This document shows positions 43,255 through 53,472 of a stretch of DNA of 64,000 nucleotides, one piece after another. The notes below the pieces were generated by a model, which made no database searches, was not told the origin of the DNA, and saw only the letters and a list, made by a program, of their open reading frames with translations. This DNA is from Bradyrhizobium sp. BR 10289 (GTDB taxonomy: Bacteria > Pseudomonadota > Alphaproteobacteria > Rhizobiales > Xanthobacteraceae). The stretch spans positions 186,001 to 250,000 of the forward strand of contig NZ_JACOFR010000005.1 of the NCBI RefSeq assembly GCF_019455385.1, written 5' to 3'. Each line of letters opens with the position of its first letter. Position 1 is the first letter of the stretch. Made by a program: the position numbers and the translations under genes.

Positions 43255-43986
43255 ATGACAAAGGAAGTTCGTACCGCCCTGGTCACCGGGGCTAACAAGG
43301 GCATCGGATTGGAGATCGCACGCCAATTGGCGCAGGCCGGCGTTCTGGTTCTCATCGGGGCTCGCGATCGGGACCGCGGCGCCGCAGCTGCGGCCAAGCT
43401 CGCATTGGCCGGCCTCAACGCGCGGTTCATTGCGCTCGACCTCGGAGACCATGCCAGTATTGCGGCAGCCGCCGAGACGATACGGGCCGAATGCGGCAAG
43501 CTCGATATCCTGGTCAACAATGCCGGGATCGTCGACGCAGCCGACGGTCCACCTACTTCAGGCTCTCCCGATGCAGCGCGCCGCATCCTGGAGACAAACT
43601 TCATCGGGACCCTGGCCGTGACGCAAGCGATGCTGCCTTTGCTTCGTCTGGCCCCCGCCGCTCGGATCGTCAATCTGTCGAGTTCTCTAGGATCGCTCAC
43701 GCTCAACGGCGACCCGACATCGCCTTACTATTCTGCGCGTTTGATCGGATATAACGCGTCCAAAGCCGCATTGAACATGCTAACGGTGCAACTGGCAGAA
43801 GAACTGCGCGACACACCTATCGTCGTCAACTCCGTCAGTCCCGGCTATGTGAAGACCGACCTGACGGGTCACACCGGCTTTATGACCCCCGAGGAAGGAG
43901 CACGGCTTCCTGTGGAGTATGCTTTGCTCGGGGAAAAAGCCGTTTCCGGCCAATTCGTCGAACCCAGCGGCAGAACACCTTGGTGA
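43255..43986 (+). CDS. Short-chain dehydrogenase/reductase
   Basis: A 243-residue classical SDR, carbonyl-reductase-like: TGANKGIGLE near residue 11, NNAGIVDAAD near residue 85, VNLSSSLGSL with the catalytic Ser and YNASKAALNM with Y-x3-K near residue 166. AGGAACAGGAG precedes the ATG. It is the last gene of the OYE-SDR-SDR operon and ends against a convergent TetR gene. Confidence 0.92.
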   Translation: MTKEVRTALVTGANKGIGLEIARQLAQAGVLVLIGARDRDRGAAAAAKLALAGLNARFIALDLGDHASIAAAAETIRAECGKLDILVNNAGIVDAADGPPTSGSPDAARRILETNFIGTLAVTQAMLPLLRLAPAARIVNLSSSLGSLTLNGDPTSPYYSARLIGYNASKAALNMLTVQLAEELRDTPIVVNSVSPGYVKTDLTGHTGFMTPEEGARLPVEYALLGEKAVSGQFVEPSGRTPW

Positions 43987-43998
43987 CCGCTCAACGAG

Positions 43999-44019
43999 GG
44001 TGGGAGCTAAACTCCCACC
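43999..44019. terminator. Hairpin between convergent SDR and TetR genes
   Basis: GGTGGGAG (43999-44006) and CTCCCACC (44012-44019) form a perfect 8-bp stem with a 5-base loop in the 79-base gap between two converging genes. It could end transcription from either side, though no T-tract is present. Confidence 0.55.
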
Positions 44020-44065
44020 TCTCGGATGCCGAGGTGCAGTGGTGTTCTCCGAGCCGCAAAGCCAG

Positions 44066-44794
44066 CTACGGCTCGTAGCGAGCCAGAAACATGGTCACCG
44101 CTTCCTTGACGACTAGCCTGTTCGAGGGAAGATCACGAAGCCCCTCGCCGATCGCCATAACCTTAGGCCAGATGACGAACTCTTGGATCAACCCCATGAA
44201 CTGGTGGGCGGCCAACTCCGGGTTCCTGCAGGACAATCGTCCCTTCTTGGTCAACGTGGCGAGCGCATGCGCGAACGTCTTCAATACAGGCTCCTTCCCC
44301 GCGCGGTAAAATTCGGCGGCGATCCATGGAAGTCGTCGTGATTCGGCTACAACCAGGCGGGTGAACGCGATCTGATCAGTCTCCTCGACGAACCGCAGCA
44401 GCGCATCCGCAAAGTCGGCGAGCATGTCCGCGGGCTCCCCGTCAAGATCGCCGGTAGCCTGAAACATCATCTCCGTTTCGGCTCTTATCGTGGCCCAATG
44501 GCCGCGCACGACCTCTCTAAAAACAGCATCCTTGCTTCCGAACTGGTTGTAGACGGTCTGACGCGACGTCCCTGCCGCTTTCGCGACCTGGTCAAGGTTT
44601 ACGTTGTCGAAGCCTCGTTCCAGGAACAATGAACGCGCAGCATCCAATATCGCGATTGAACTTGCCGACGAACGGGATTCTCCGCTCCCCGGAGCGGCCG
44701 AGGTGGTCTCAATGCCTCTTCCCCGCCTTGAACCCACAACTTTGTTTGCCACCGCGTTTGCTCTCAACTTCGCTCGAATGCCCAGTTCGTTCAC
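44066..44794 (-). CDS. TetR/AcrR-family regulator
   Basis: A TetR-type regulator with helix-turn-helix (AILDAARSLFLERGFDNVNL, then AAGTSRQTVYNQFGSKDAVF) and an AefR-like C-terminal domain. The start is uncertain: a GTG at 44794 gives 242 residues and a GTG at 44899 gives 277, both with an N-terminal extension unusual for the family. It converges on the OYE-SDR operon and may regulate it or the divergent operon side that ends at 44966. No matching operator was identified. Confidence 0.8.
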   Translation of the reverse strand: MNELGIRAKLRANAVANKVVGSRRGRGIETTSAAPGSGESRSSASSIAILDAARSLFLERGFDNVNLDQVAKAAGTSRQTVYNQFGSKDAVFREVVRGHWATIRAETEMMFQATGDLDGEPADMLADFADALLRFVEETDQIAFTRLVVAESRRLPWIAAEFYRAGKEPVLKTFAHALATLTKKGRLSCRNPELAAHQFMGLIQEFVIWPKVMAIGEGLRDLPSNRLVVKEAVTMFLARYEP

Positions 44795-44965
44795 CCATGC
44801 CTGAGCCGATTCACGGCCAGGCGAGCCGTCGGGCGCGCGCGGCGAAAGAAATACACCATTCGCGGGGTAGCGTCCGTCCGCTGTGACGCTTTCGCACACA
44901 AATCATGGGATGCTTCCAATGTCGGCCAAATTTTCCCGAGCGCATCAATTTTAGCGCCGACTGAC

Positions 44966-45790
44966 CTATACGAAGGTCCAACGAAAGTTCTCATTCGATC
45001 GTGTCACCTCGCCGACCGATGTTTCTGCAAAATGCGAGCTAAAATACAGGGAACGGGTGTCTGCCGCAAAGGCAAGCATTTTGTGCCTCGAGAGTTGGGC
45101 CATCTCCGGACTAGCACAAAAGACCGAGTTCAATTCGGGGTGCTGCACCTGCACGGGATGATGCATTATATCGCCGGCAAAAAGGCAGGTCCGGTCGGGC
45201 GTCCGGAGGATGATGGAGCAGTGATCGCGTGAGTGGCCAGGCGTCGAGACGTATTGAAACCCTTCCAGCGGTTCTTCTCCTGGTTGAATAAGCACCGCCT
45301 GTCCCGAGGAAATCACGGGCTCAATACTGTCGAGGTAGAGCGGCATCAGCGGATCGTCGCTATTTCCGCGGAGATGATCGATGCTGGCGCGCGGCATGAC
45401 ATAGGTCGCTTTTGGAAAGGTCGGAACCCAGCGGCCTCGCTCCAACAAGGTATTCCAACCGACGTGATCGCCGTGCAGGTGCGTGAGCAGCACGTGCGTG
45501 ACCTGGTTTCTGCCGAAGCCGGCAGATTCAAGCCGTTCGAGGAAATCTGAATTCTGGTCGTTGAAAACAGCTTGGGCCCGCTGTTTGTGGTTGCCGATAC
45601 CGGTGTCGACGATAATCTTTTTTCCCTTGCTTTCAATAAGCCAGGAATGGACGCTCACGACAAGTTCGTCCGCGCCAGCTTCGGTTGCCTTCGCACCCGG
45701 GAGAAGTTTCGTAGTTGGAAAGGCGATCGTCTTTTCGGTGAGCTTCATCACTCGAAAGTCGTCTATTGTTCTGCCAGAATGTTCGTTCAT
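44966..45790 (-). CDS. MBL-fold metallo-hydrolase (lactonase-like)
   Basis: A 274-residue metallo-beta-lactamase-fold hydrolase. Metal ligands are visible: THLHGDHVGWN near residue 105 (H-x-H-x-D-H), STPGHSRDH near residue 185, LFAGDIMHH near 206 and SSHFAET near the end. The plan resembles the AHL-lactonase and methyl-parathion-hydrolase branch, so a lactone or ester is a reasonable substrate guess. It is the last gene of the peptide-uptake operon and starts three bases after the creatininase-family stop. Confidence 0.88.
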   Translation of the reverse strand: MNEHSGRTIDDFRVMKLTEKTIAFPTTKLLPGAKATEAGADELVVSVHSWLIESKGKKIIVDTGIGNHKQRAQAVFNDQNSDFLERLESAGFGRNQVTHVLLTHLHGDHVGWNTLLERGRWVPTFPKATYVMPRASIDHLRGNSDDPLMPLYLDSIEPVISSGQAVLIQPGEEPLEGFQYVSTPGHSRDHCSIILRTPDRTCLFAGDIMHHPVQVQHPELNSVFCASPEMAQLSRHKMLAFAADTRSLYFSSHFAETSVGEVTRSNENFRWTFV

Positions 45791-45793
45791 CAG

Positions 45794-46600
45794 TTACTCC
45801 GTTGCCGAGGTGCGCCAAGGCTCACCCGAAACAAGCTTGCGCGCGAGAGTTGACGCGGCGGCGCCGAGAATAGCTAATCCTTTTGCTCCGGATGCCCTCC
45901 TTGCGACACCAGCGACGCCGGAAGATGTGACGTCATGGAAACTGCGGGATCTTTTCAGGGACGGTCTGAGCGACCCAACAATGTCGAAGTGAGGTCCGGT
46001 CGCCTCGTCGAGGCGGGTACGGTCCACGAACTCGCTCGCGATCGCCATCATCATCGATGTTTCACCTTCGCAGGCGTGCATAATGCAATTCTGGTCATCG
46101 AGGACCGCCGCAATCTCAGGAAGGCATTCCATGAAATAGGTCGTGGTTGCGACCGGTATGCCGAGTTCGCGTGTGAGCTCCTGTTGTAGAGCGCTCAGGC
46201 CCGCCATGTTGCCGCCATGACCGTTGACCAGGACGATCCGGCGGAATCCGGCCGTCAGAATCGACCTGCACAGGTCATGCAACAACGCATGGAAGGTGGA
46301 AAGCCTGAGGGAAAAGGTTCCGCCGAACGACACATGGTGATCGGCTAGGCCGCACCAGACCGTTGGCGCAACTACGATCGGCTGCTGCTTAGCAACCAGC
46401 TCCGCCGTCCGCCGGCAGACCTCTGTGCTCAGGATGCTGTCGACGCCGGTGGGGAGGTGAGGGCCATGCTGCTCGGTCGAACCGATCGGGACGAGCACGA
46501 TCGCATCGCGCTCCGCCAGGTACCGCAATCGTTCGGCGCTCAGCCGCTCCCAGAAGACCTCGTTCGCGTTTGCCCGTAAGGTGTCTTCCAATACTGTCAT
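45794..46600 (-). CDS. Creatininase-family amidohydrolase
   Basis: A 268-residue member with the full metal-ligand pattern: GSTEQHGPHLPTGVDS near residues 40-55, VNGHGGN near residue 126 and HACEGETSMMM near residue 175. It is only distantly like the creatininase-family protein at 25031 and lies in a different operon, between the dipeptidase and MBL hydrolase genes. A cyclic amide or N-substituted peptide product of the dipeptidase is a plausible substrate. Confidence 0.92.
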   Translation of the reverse strand: MTVLEDTLRANANEVFWERLSAERLRYLAERDAIVLVPIGSTEQHGPHLPTGVDSILSTEVCRRTAELVAKQQPIVVAPTVWCGLADHHVSFGGTFSLRLSTFHALLHDLCRSILTAGFRRIVLVNGHGGNMAGLSALQQELTRELGIPVATTTYFMECLPEIAAVLDDQNCIMHACEGETSMMMAIASEFVDRTRLDEATGPHFDIVGSLRPSLKRSRSFHDVTSSGVAGVARRASGAKGLAILGAAASTLARKLVSGEPWRTSATE

Positions 46601-46606
46601 ATCCGC

Positions 46607-47659
46607 TCAGCCGATGGTTTGTCGCAAGACACGGAGCCAGTTTGAAATGGCGATTTTTTCGATCAGCGGCTCGTCGAAACCCTTGGCGCGTAAAGCCGAG
46701 AAAATGGCCTGGGCGCCGGCGACGGATCCGATCGCCTTCGGTACCACGGCTCCGTCGAAGTCCGACCCGATCGCCACGCGCGTCTCGCCCAGATGTTCGA
46801 TCAGCGCTTCAACATGTTGAACTACGACGCCGATGGGAGTGTCCTCGTCCATCTGCCCATCGGACCTCAGAAAACACGTTGCCAGGTTTAAGCCGACGAT
46901 CCCATCGCTGTCCCTGATCGCGTCTAGCTGACGGCGCGTGAGGTTACGTGACGACGGCGACAGGTCGTGGACATTCGAGTGTGTGGCGACGAGCGGCGCG
47001 TTCGTCAGGCGTGCGACGTCCCAGAATCCTCGCTCCGTTAGATGAGACAGATCGATCATGATCCGAAGGTCATTGCAGGCCCGGACCAGTCGCTTTCCGG
47101 CATCTGTAAGCCCTGGCCCGGCATCGGGCGAGCTTGGAAAGCGCATGGGAACGCCATGGCCGAAGACGTTATTTCGGCTCCAAACTGGCCCGATCGACCT
47201 CAACCCGACGGCGTGGAGGACGTCGAGCATGTCGAGGTCCGCATCGATCGCCTCTGCGCCTTCCATATGCAAGACGGCTGCGAAAGAGGAGCGTTGACGT
47301 GCATCGCGAATGTCAGCCACCGTCCTGCAGAGCGAGACGGATCCGTTCGAAGCCGCAATCGCACGCAAGAGTATCGCTATCTGTCGCATCATGATCCGAC
47401 TGGCATCGGGGAGCGGCACTTCCGGAGGTAATGGGCAATCGTAGTTCTTGCCCTTGAATATGTTGAGATCGAGTCCGCTCTTCGAAGGTGCGTAGAGTGC
47501 AAAGAGCCCTCCGACCATTTCGCCCTCTCGGGCGCGAGGCAGGTCGATATGTCCGTCTGCGCGTCCGTTAAGAAAAAGCAAGTGGGGATCGGCGCCCCGA
47601 CTTTCCGAGAGCCGAAACAGAGCATCATTGTGCCCGTCAAAAAATGGAACTGGTGGCAT
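46607..47659 (-). CDS. Membrane dipeptidase (peptidase M19, renal dipeptidase family)
   Basis: Zinc-dependent dipeptidase that can also open beta-lactams and D-amino-acid dipeptides. The 350-residue TIM-barrel protein has FDGHNDA (H-x-D), VLHMEGAEA (bridging Glu), IDLSHLTERG and VATHSN (His ligands) and GSDFDG, all in family order. No signal peptide is seen, so it is probably cytoplasmic and acts on dipeptides imported by the transporter encoded just upstream in the same operon. Confidence 0.93.
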   Translation of the reverse strand: MPPVPFFDGHNDALFRLSESRGADPHLLFLNGRADGHIDLPRAREGEMVGGLFALYAPSKSGLDLNIFKGKNYDCPLPPEVPLPDASRIMMRQIAILLRAIAASNGSVSLCRTVADIRDARQRSSFAAVLHMEGAEAIDADLDMLDVLHAVGLRSIGPVWSRNNVFGHGVPMRFPSSPDAGPGLTDAGKRLVRACNDLRIMIDLSHLTERGFWDVARLTNAPLVATHSNVHDLSPSSRNLTRRQLDAIRDSDGIVGLNLATCFLRSDGQMDEDTPIGVVVQHVEALIEHLGETRVAIGSDFDGAVVPKAIGSVAGAQAIFSALRAKGFDEPLIEKIAISNWLRVLRQTIG

Positions 47660-47694
47660 TGAACCCTCGTCTCGTTATGTTGGGGCGCGTCTAA

Positions 47695-48663
47695 TCAGTC
47701 TTGGAGGTGGCAGGCGGCCAACTGGCCCCCTTTCCGAGGAGTCAGTTCGGGTTTTTCGACCCGGCACCGGTCGAATGCGAATGGGCAACGGGAATGAAAG
47801 GCGCAGCCCGTCGGCGGATTGTCGTGCGAAGGGATGTCTCCCTCGAGCAGGACACGTTCGCGACGTAGCGCGGGATTGATGACGGGAGCAGCCGCGATCA
47901 GCGATCGCGTGTAGGGATGGGCCGGTTGATCGAAGATCGCGGTCTTTTGACCGATCTCGATAATCCGGCCGAAGTACATCACAGCGACCCTGTGGGCGAT
48001 GTGTTCGACGACGCCGAGATCGTGTGAAATGAAGAGGTAGGCCACGCCCAGCTCCTGCTGCAGATCCATCAGCAGGTTGATCACCTGTGCCTGGACAGAT
48101 ACGTCGAGGGCCGACACCGGCTCGTCCGCGACGATCAGCTCCGGTGAAAGCACAAGCGCACGCGCAAGTCCCAGGCGCTGCCGCTGCCCGCCCGAGAATT
48201 CGAATGGGAACTTCTGCATTGCTTCGCGCTGAAGCCCTACCTTACCGAAGAGGTCCGCGATGACAGCATCGAGCTCCCTGGGTGACCGCCGTTCGAAGTT
48301 CTCAAGCGGTTCACGGACGATTTTACCGGCCCGCATGCGGCCGTTGAGCGAGGCGTAGGGGTCTTGGAAGACCATTTGGACTCTGCGGCGCAACTGTCGC
48401 AACGGCTCGCCACGCGCCTGGGTAATGTCCAATCCGTCGATGCGGATGATGCCTCCGGTGGGGTCGGAAAGACGCATGATCAGTTTTCCGACGGTCGACT
48501 TGCCGCATCCGGATTCGCCGACCAGTCCGAGCGTCTCGCCGGGATAAACGCTGAAGCTCACGCCATCGACGGCCTTCACGCTGGCGCCTTGGCGACCGAG
48601 AGCGCCCTTGCGGGCGCTGTAGTGCTTCTTAAGATTGCGTACTTCAAGTAGGGCGGTGCTCAT
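47695..48663 (-). CDS. Peptide ABC transporter ATP-binding protein (DppF/OppF type)
   Basis: Second ATPase of the peptide importer. The 322-residue protein has Walker A GLVGESGCGKST near residue 50, the signature FSGGQRQRLGLARAL near residue 160, Walker B ELIVADEPVSALD, and the C-terminal oligopeptide-transporter extension with cysteines (CAFHSRCPFAFDRC). It follows the first ATPase gene by 6 bases. Confidence 0.95.
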   Translation of the reverse strand: MSTALLEVRNLKKHYSARKGALGRQGASVKAVDGVSFSVYPGETLGLVGESGCGKSTVGKLIMRLSDPTGGIIRIDGLDITQARGEPLRQLRRRVQMVFQDPYASLNGRMRAGKIVREPLENFERRSPRELDAVIADLFGKVGLQREAMQKFPFEFSGGQRQRLGLARALVLSPELIVADEPVSALDVSVQAQVINLLMDLQQELGVAYLFISHDLGVVEHIAHRVAVMYFGRIIEIGQKTAIFDQPAHPYTRSLIAAAPVINPALRRERVLLEGDIPSHDNPPTGCAFHSRCPFAFDRCRVEKPELTPRKGGQLAACHLQD

Positions 48664-48669
48664 GCGCGT

Positions 48670-49680
<1,011 letters not shown>

Positions 49681-49685
49681 AGGTC

Positions 49686-50555
49686 TCACATCCGACGGGA
49701 AAGGCGAGGGTCGAGGTGATCCCTCAATCCGTCGCCGATCAAGTTGATGGCTAAAACGGTAAGCGCCAGTTCGAGACCGGGGCCGAAGATGGTCCAAGGC
49801 GCCTTCGCAAGGTACAGGCGGTTCGAAGCGATCATATTGCCCCATGTCGGAACGGACGGCGGCGTGCCAGCTCCCAGAAAGGACAACGCCGCCTCGATCA
49901 GGATGGCAGATGCGCAGATGTAGCTTGCTTGAACGATCAGCGGAGCGAGCGTCGACGGCATGATATGCCTGATGATCACCCTCGGCGTCTTGGCGCCGCC
50001 AGCAATCGCAGCTTGCACGAAAGGTTGCTCTCGCACCGAGAAGACGACCGCGCGCACCAGACGTACGACGCGTGGGATTTCCGGAATGGCAATCGCGGCG
50101 ATCACGGTGACCACGCTCGCTTGGGTCAGTGCGACCAGGGCGATCGCCAGCATTATCGCCGGGATCGACATCAGTGCATCCATGATCCGCATCAACGGCG
50201 CATCGGCCCGCCGAAGGTAACCCGCAATCAAACCGAGCGCGAGCCCGATCAGAACCGAGATCGTGGCAACACAGATCCCTACGGTCAGCGAAACGCGGGC
50301 GCCGTAGATGGTTCGTGCGAACACATCTCTGCCGAGTGGATCGGTGCCCAGAGGGTAACCTAGTCCGGCCGGAAGTAGACGTCGGTTTGGCATCATCGCA
50401 GAGGGATCTCCGACCAGCCAAGGCGCGAAGATCGCCGACATAAGGATGATCGCCAACAGGAGAATGCCGAGGACCAGCATCGGGTTGCGCTTGATGAAGC
50501 GCCCGGTGCTGGAACGGCGAACGGATGTCGCAGCACCTGCATCAAGCGCGCTCAT
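49686..50555 (-). CDS. Peptide ABC transporter permease (DppC type)
   Basis: Inner-membrane channel subunit. The 289-residue protein has six hydrophobic segments and the DppC hallmarks: GTDPLGRDVFARTIYGAR near residue 72 and the EAALSFLGAGTPP segment near residue 230 that follows the ATPase-contact loop. It overlaps the partner permease by 4 bases (ATGA), implying coupled translation. Confidence 0.94.
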   Translation of the reverse strand: MSALDAGAATSVRRSSTGRFIKRNPMLVLGILLLAIILMSAIFAPWLVGDPSAMMPNRRLLPAGLGYPLGTDPLGRDVFARTIYGARVSLTVGICVATISVLIGLALGLIAGYLRRADAPLMRIMDALMSIPAIMLAIALVALTQASVVTVIAAIAIPEIPRVVRLVRAVVFSVREQPFVQAAIAGGAKTPRVIIRHIMPSTLAPLIVQASYICASAILIEAALSFLGAGTPPSVPTWGNMIASNRLYLAKAPWTIFGPGLELALTVLAINLIGDGLRDHLDPRLSRRM

Positions 50556-51496
50556 CGGCGTCCAATCCTAGGATCGATGAGACCGTAGCTGAGATCCACC
50601 ATCAGGTTGATGAGAACGTAAACGCCCGAGAAAACGAGCGTGACGCCCTGAATGATCGGATAGTCCCTCTTCGAGATGGCATCGACGACGAGGCGTCCGA
50701 CTCCCGGAATGTTGAACACCGATTCGGTGATCACGACGCCGCCGATGAGCAAGGCGACCCCGATGCCGACGACGGTCACGATCGGAATGCCGGCATTGCG
50801 GAGCGCGTGCTTGATCAGGATCCCATCCGGAGACACCCCCTTGGCTTTTGCGGTTCGGATGTAGTCTTCGGCGAGCACGTCCAGCATGGCTGTCCGCGTG
50901 ATCCGGGCGATGAGCGCCACGTAGGCGAGGCCGAGCGAGAGCGCAGGTAGGACCAGATGCCGTAGCCAATCGAGAATGCCGGCTGATAGGGATGCGTAGC
51001 CCTGGACCGGAAGCCATTTGAGCTGGATTGCGAAGACGTAGATCAGTACATAGCCGACCACGAAGATCGGGGCGGAGAAGCCGAGGATGGAGAGCGCCAT
51101 GACAGCGCGGTCGATCCAGGAGCCGGCATTGGCCGCTGCGAGCACGCCGGCCGTCACCGCGATCATAAGTGCGATGACGATCGTGATGAGCGTCAATGAT
51201 AGGGTCGGTTCGAGACGTTCACAAATGAGCCCGAATACGGGCACGCCAGAGAAAATCGAAACGCCCAAGTCGCCCCGGCTTGCGGCGAAGATCCAGTTCA
51301 AGAATTGTAGGGGTAGCGGGTTGCCGAGGCCTAGCCGATCGCGAATGGACGCGATCTGCTCACTGGTCGCATTGTCGCCAGCGATGATCGCCGCGGGATC
51401 TCCCGGAGCCATATGGATCAGGGAGAACACCATCAAAGCAACGAGCAACATGACGACGGCAATCGACCCGATACGGTTTACGATGACGCGCAGCAT
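50552..51496 (-). CDS. Peptide ABC transporter permease (DppB type)
   Basis: Inner-membrane channel subunit. The 314-residue protein begins with a membrane segment, has HMAPGDPAAI near residue 28 and the conserved DYIRTAKAKGVS ATPase-coupling loop near residue 210, ending DPRIGRR. It is 28 bases downstream of the binding-protein gene and first of the tightly packed transporter genes. Confidence 0.94.
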   Translation of the reverse strand: MLRVIVNRIGSIAVVMLLVALMVFSLIHMAPGDPAAIIAGDNATSEQIASIRDRLGLGNPLPLQFLNWIFAASRGDLGVSIFSGVPVFGLICERLEPTLSLTLITIVIALMIAVTAGVLAAANAGSWIDRAVMALSILGFSAPIFVVGYVLIYVFAIQLKWLPVQGYASLSAGILDWLRHLVLPALSLGLAYVALIARITRTAMLDVLAEDYIRTAKAKGVSPDGILIKHALRNAGIPIVTVVGIGVALLIGGVVITESVFNIPGVGRLVVDAISKRDYPIIQGVTLVFSGVYVLINLMVDLSYGLIDPRIGRR

Positions 51497-51524
51497 CGTT
51501 TGGCTCCCTTTTTGCGCTCCGGGG

Positions 51525-53129
51525 TCAGGTCTTCTCGACGTTCCAGAACGGAATGAGATCGGAGATACTCAGAAAGCCTCTGACGTTGGCTCGATACGCG
51601 ACCGGTGCCACGAATTGCCCGGTCAATATCTCAGGCACAAAATTCCAGCCGTTCGCCTGCATCTTCTTTGCGATCTCCTGACGTTCGGAGAGTGTCTCGG
51701 CCCGGGTCCACTCGCGACGCGCGGCCTCCCATTCCGCGTTTTCCGGCCAGCCGATAAATCCCTTCGTGCCGTTGGCTGCGTGTCCCGGAAATGATACGGG
51801 ACTGGCGAAGGTCGAGGTCGGATTCCAGGTTGCGAAGATATTCCAACCGCCCTGTTCCGGGGGCGCCTGCACGGCACGTCTCGCCACGACGCCGCCCCAA
51901 TCGGACGCGGCAAGCTGAGCATTGACTCCTGCCTGCTTCAGCCATTCGGCCAGCAACTGAGCCGTGGTGTTCAACAGCGCTAGGTTCGTCGGCTGCAGGA
52001 TCACGACGGGACGCCCGTCATACCCCGCCTCTTTGAACAATGCTGCTGCTTTCTTTAGATCCTGCCCGTGATCGAACCAGCCGACATTCTCGTGATTTTC
52101 CATGTTCGTCCCGCAGCCGAACAGCGAGTTGCAGGTCCGGAAGTATTTCTCGTTGCCGAAAGCCGCCTTCATGATGTCGGTCTGATTGATGACGTACAGC
52201 ATCGCCTCCCTGGCCTTCTGATTGTTGAAGGGAGGGTGTAGCCAGTTCAGGCGAATGAAGCCGACGTTGCCGAGCTTGTTCAGGACCTCGGTCTTGACGC
52301 CGTGATCGGATTCGAGCTGGTCGATGAATTCGATCGGCGGAGTTTCGTAGAAATCGATCTCGCCCGCTTGTAGCGCGGCAATCGCCGTCTGCTCGTCCGG
52401 CATGTTTTCCCAGACGATCCGATCCAGCTTGGCGACTTTTGCGCCCGTCGTTCCGGAGGGCGCCCCCTCGCGCGGCCTATAGCTGTCGTTCCTGTCGTAC
52501 ACGTAGATTGCGCCCATCTTCGTGGCGTTACGATTGAAGACGTAGGGTCCCGAGCCCACGATTTCGGAGATTTGCTGGGTCGGGTCGGTTTCGGCTTCCT
52601 TCCTGCGCATGATCCAGAGGGAGTTGCTGGTCTTGCCAAGGGTATCGAGTACCAGTCCGTAGCGCTCCCTCAAGACAATCTGGAAGGTTCTGTCGTCCTT
52701 CACCGGGGTGTCCGCGACGCTTTGGAACAGGAGCTGCCCGGCCAAGTCGCGCGCCGCCCAGCGCCGCATCGAAGCAACGCAGTCCGCGGAAGTCACCGGC
52801 GAGCCGTCGGAAAACCTCAGACCATCGCGAAGTTCGAAGGTGTAGGTCAGCTTGTCGTCCGACAAACCATACCGGCTCACCATTTGCGGCTGAGGAGCGA
52901 GCTGCTCATCGAGTCCGAAAAGCGTGTCGTAGACGAGAGCGGCATGGCTTCCGGTGATCGTTGCGGTCGTCCAGACCGGATCGAAGGAGCGCAGATCCGC
53001 TTGCATGACCGCTTTTAGCGTTCCCCTGTTCCGTCCCAAGGATTGAGCGCCGACGCTCACCGGCCGTGAACTCAGAAGGACGCCGGCGGCCGCCGCACAC
53101 TGAAGGAAACGTCGCCGTGAAGCACTCAT
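51525..53129 (-). CDS. Peptide ABC transporter substrate-binding protein (DppA-like)
   Basis: Periplasmic solute-binding protein (family 5). The 534-residue protein has a twin-arginine-like leader (ASRRRFLQCAAAAGVLLS), indicating export in folded form, and the domain pattern of DppA/OppA (LRSFDPVWTTATITG, FSDGSPVTSADC, then C-terminal lobe). It starts the operon that continues through permeases, ATPases, dipeptidase, creatininase-family protein and MBL hydrolase. Confidence 0.93.
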   Translation of the reverse strand: MSASRRRFLQCAAAAGVLLSSRPVSVGAQSLGRNRGTLKAVMQADLRSFDPVWTTATITGSHAALVYDTLFGLDEQLAPQPQMVSRYGLSDDKLTYTFELRDGLRFSDGSPVTSADCVASMRRWAARDLAGQLLFQSVADTPVKDDRTFQIVLRERYGLVLDTLGKTSNSLWIMRRKEAETDPTQQISEIVGSGPYVFNRNATKMGAIYVYDRNDSYRPREGAPSGTTGAKVAKLDRIVWENMPDEQTAIAALQAGEIDFYETPPIEFIDQLESDHGVKTEVLNKLGNVGFIRLNWLHPPFNNQKAREAMLYVINQTDIMKAAFGNEKYFRTCNSLFGCGTNMENHENVGWFDHGQDLKKAAALFKEAGYDGRPVVILQPTNLALLNTTAQLLAEWLKQAGVNAQLAASDWGGVVARRAVQAPPEQGGWNIFATWNPTSTFASPVSFPGHAANGTKGFIGWPENAEWEAARREWTRAETLSERQEIAKKMQANGWNFVPEILTGQFVAPVAYRANVRGFLSISDLIPFWNVEKT

Positions 53130-53197
53130 GGCTCTCTCCTCGGAAGAAACATTCGATCAAAAACCGGCCCGATGAGCGTAAGTTATCTCAGTTAGAC

Positions 53198-53213
53198 TGT
53201 ACTGTAAAGTACA
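53198..53213. promoter_or_regulatory. Palindrome upstream of the peptide operon
   Basis: TGTACT and AGTACA form a perfect inverted repeat around a 4-base centre, 69 bases upstream of the binding-protein start. It is a good operator candidate in the 343-base gap 53130-53472, which otherwise holds no gene. Confidence 0.5.
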
Positions 53214-53472
53214 ATCAGGGCGTCTCATTGAGTTTCGGATGCTGCCTTCCGGGAACTGTGTCTGACAGGCAGCTTCCGCGGTGACCGGCCAAGGCCTCGT
53301 GTTAAATCGTCGTTGAGAATGGCGCGTGGTTGCACCGGCTAGTTGCCGCGATCTTCCGGCTACAGCGAGCGAAGCGCTAGATCGCGTACTCAGGCGGTGC
53401 AACCGTATGAGTTCACGCGTGCATTATGCGCCGAATGACCGTCTTGCTCTCTTCTCGGCGGCTTCTGCAGCT

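Noticed and set aside
50568..51017. Open frame inside the DppB-type permease gene in another frame
   Set aside because: The permease frame has membrane segments and the conserved coupling loop; the alternative is a basic, low-complexity frame.
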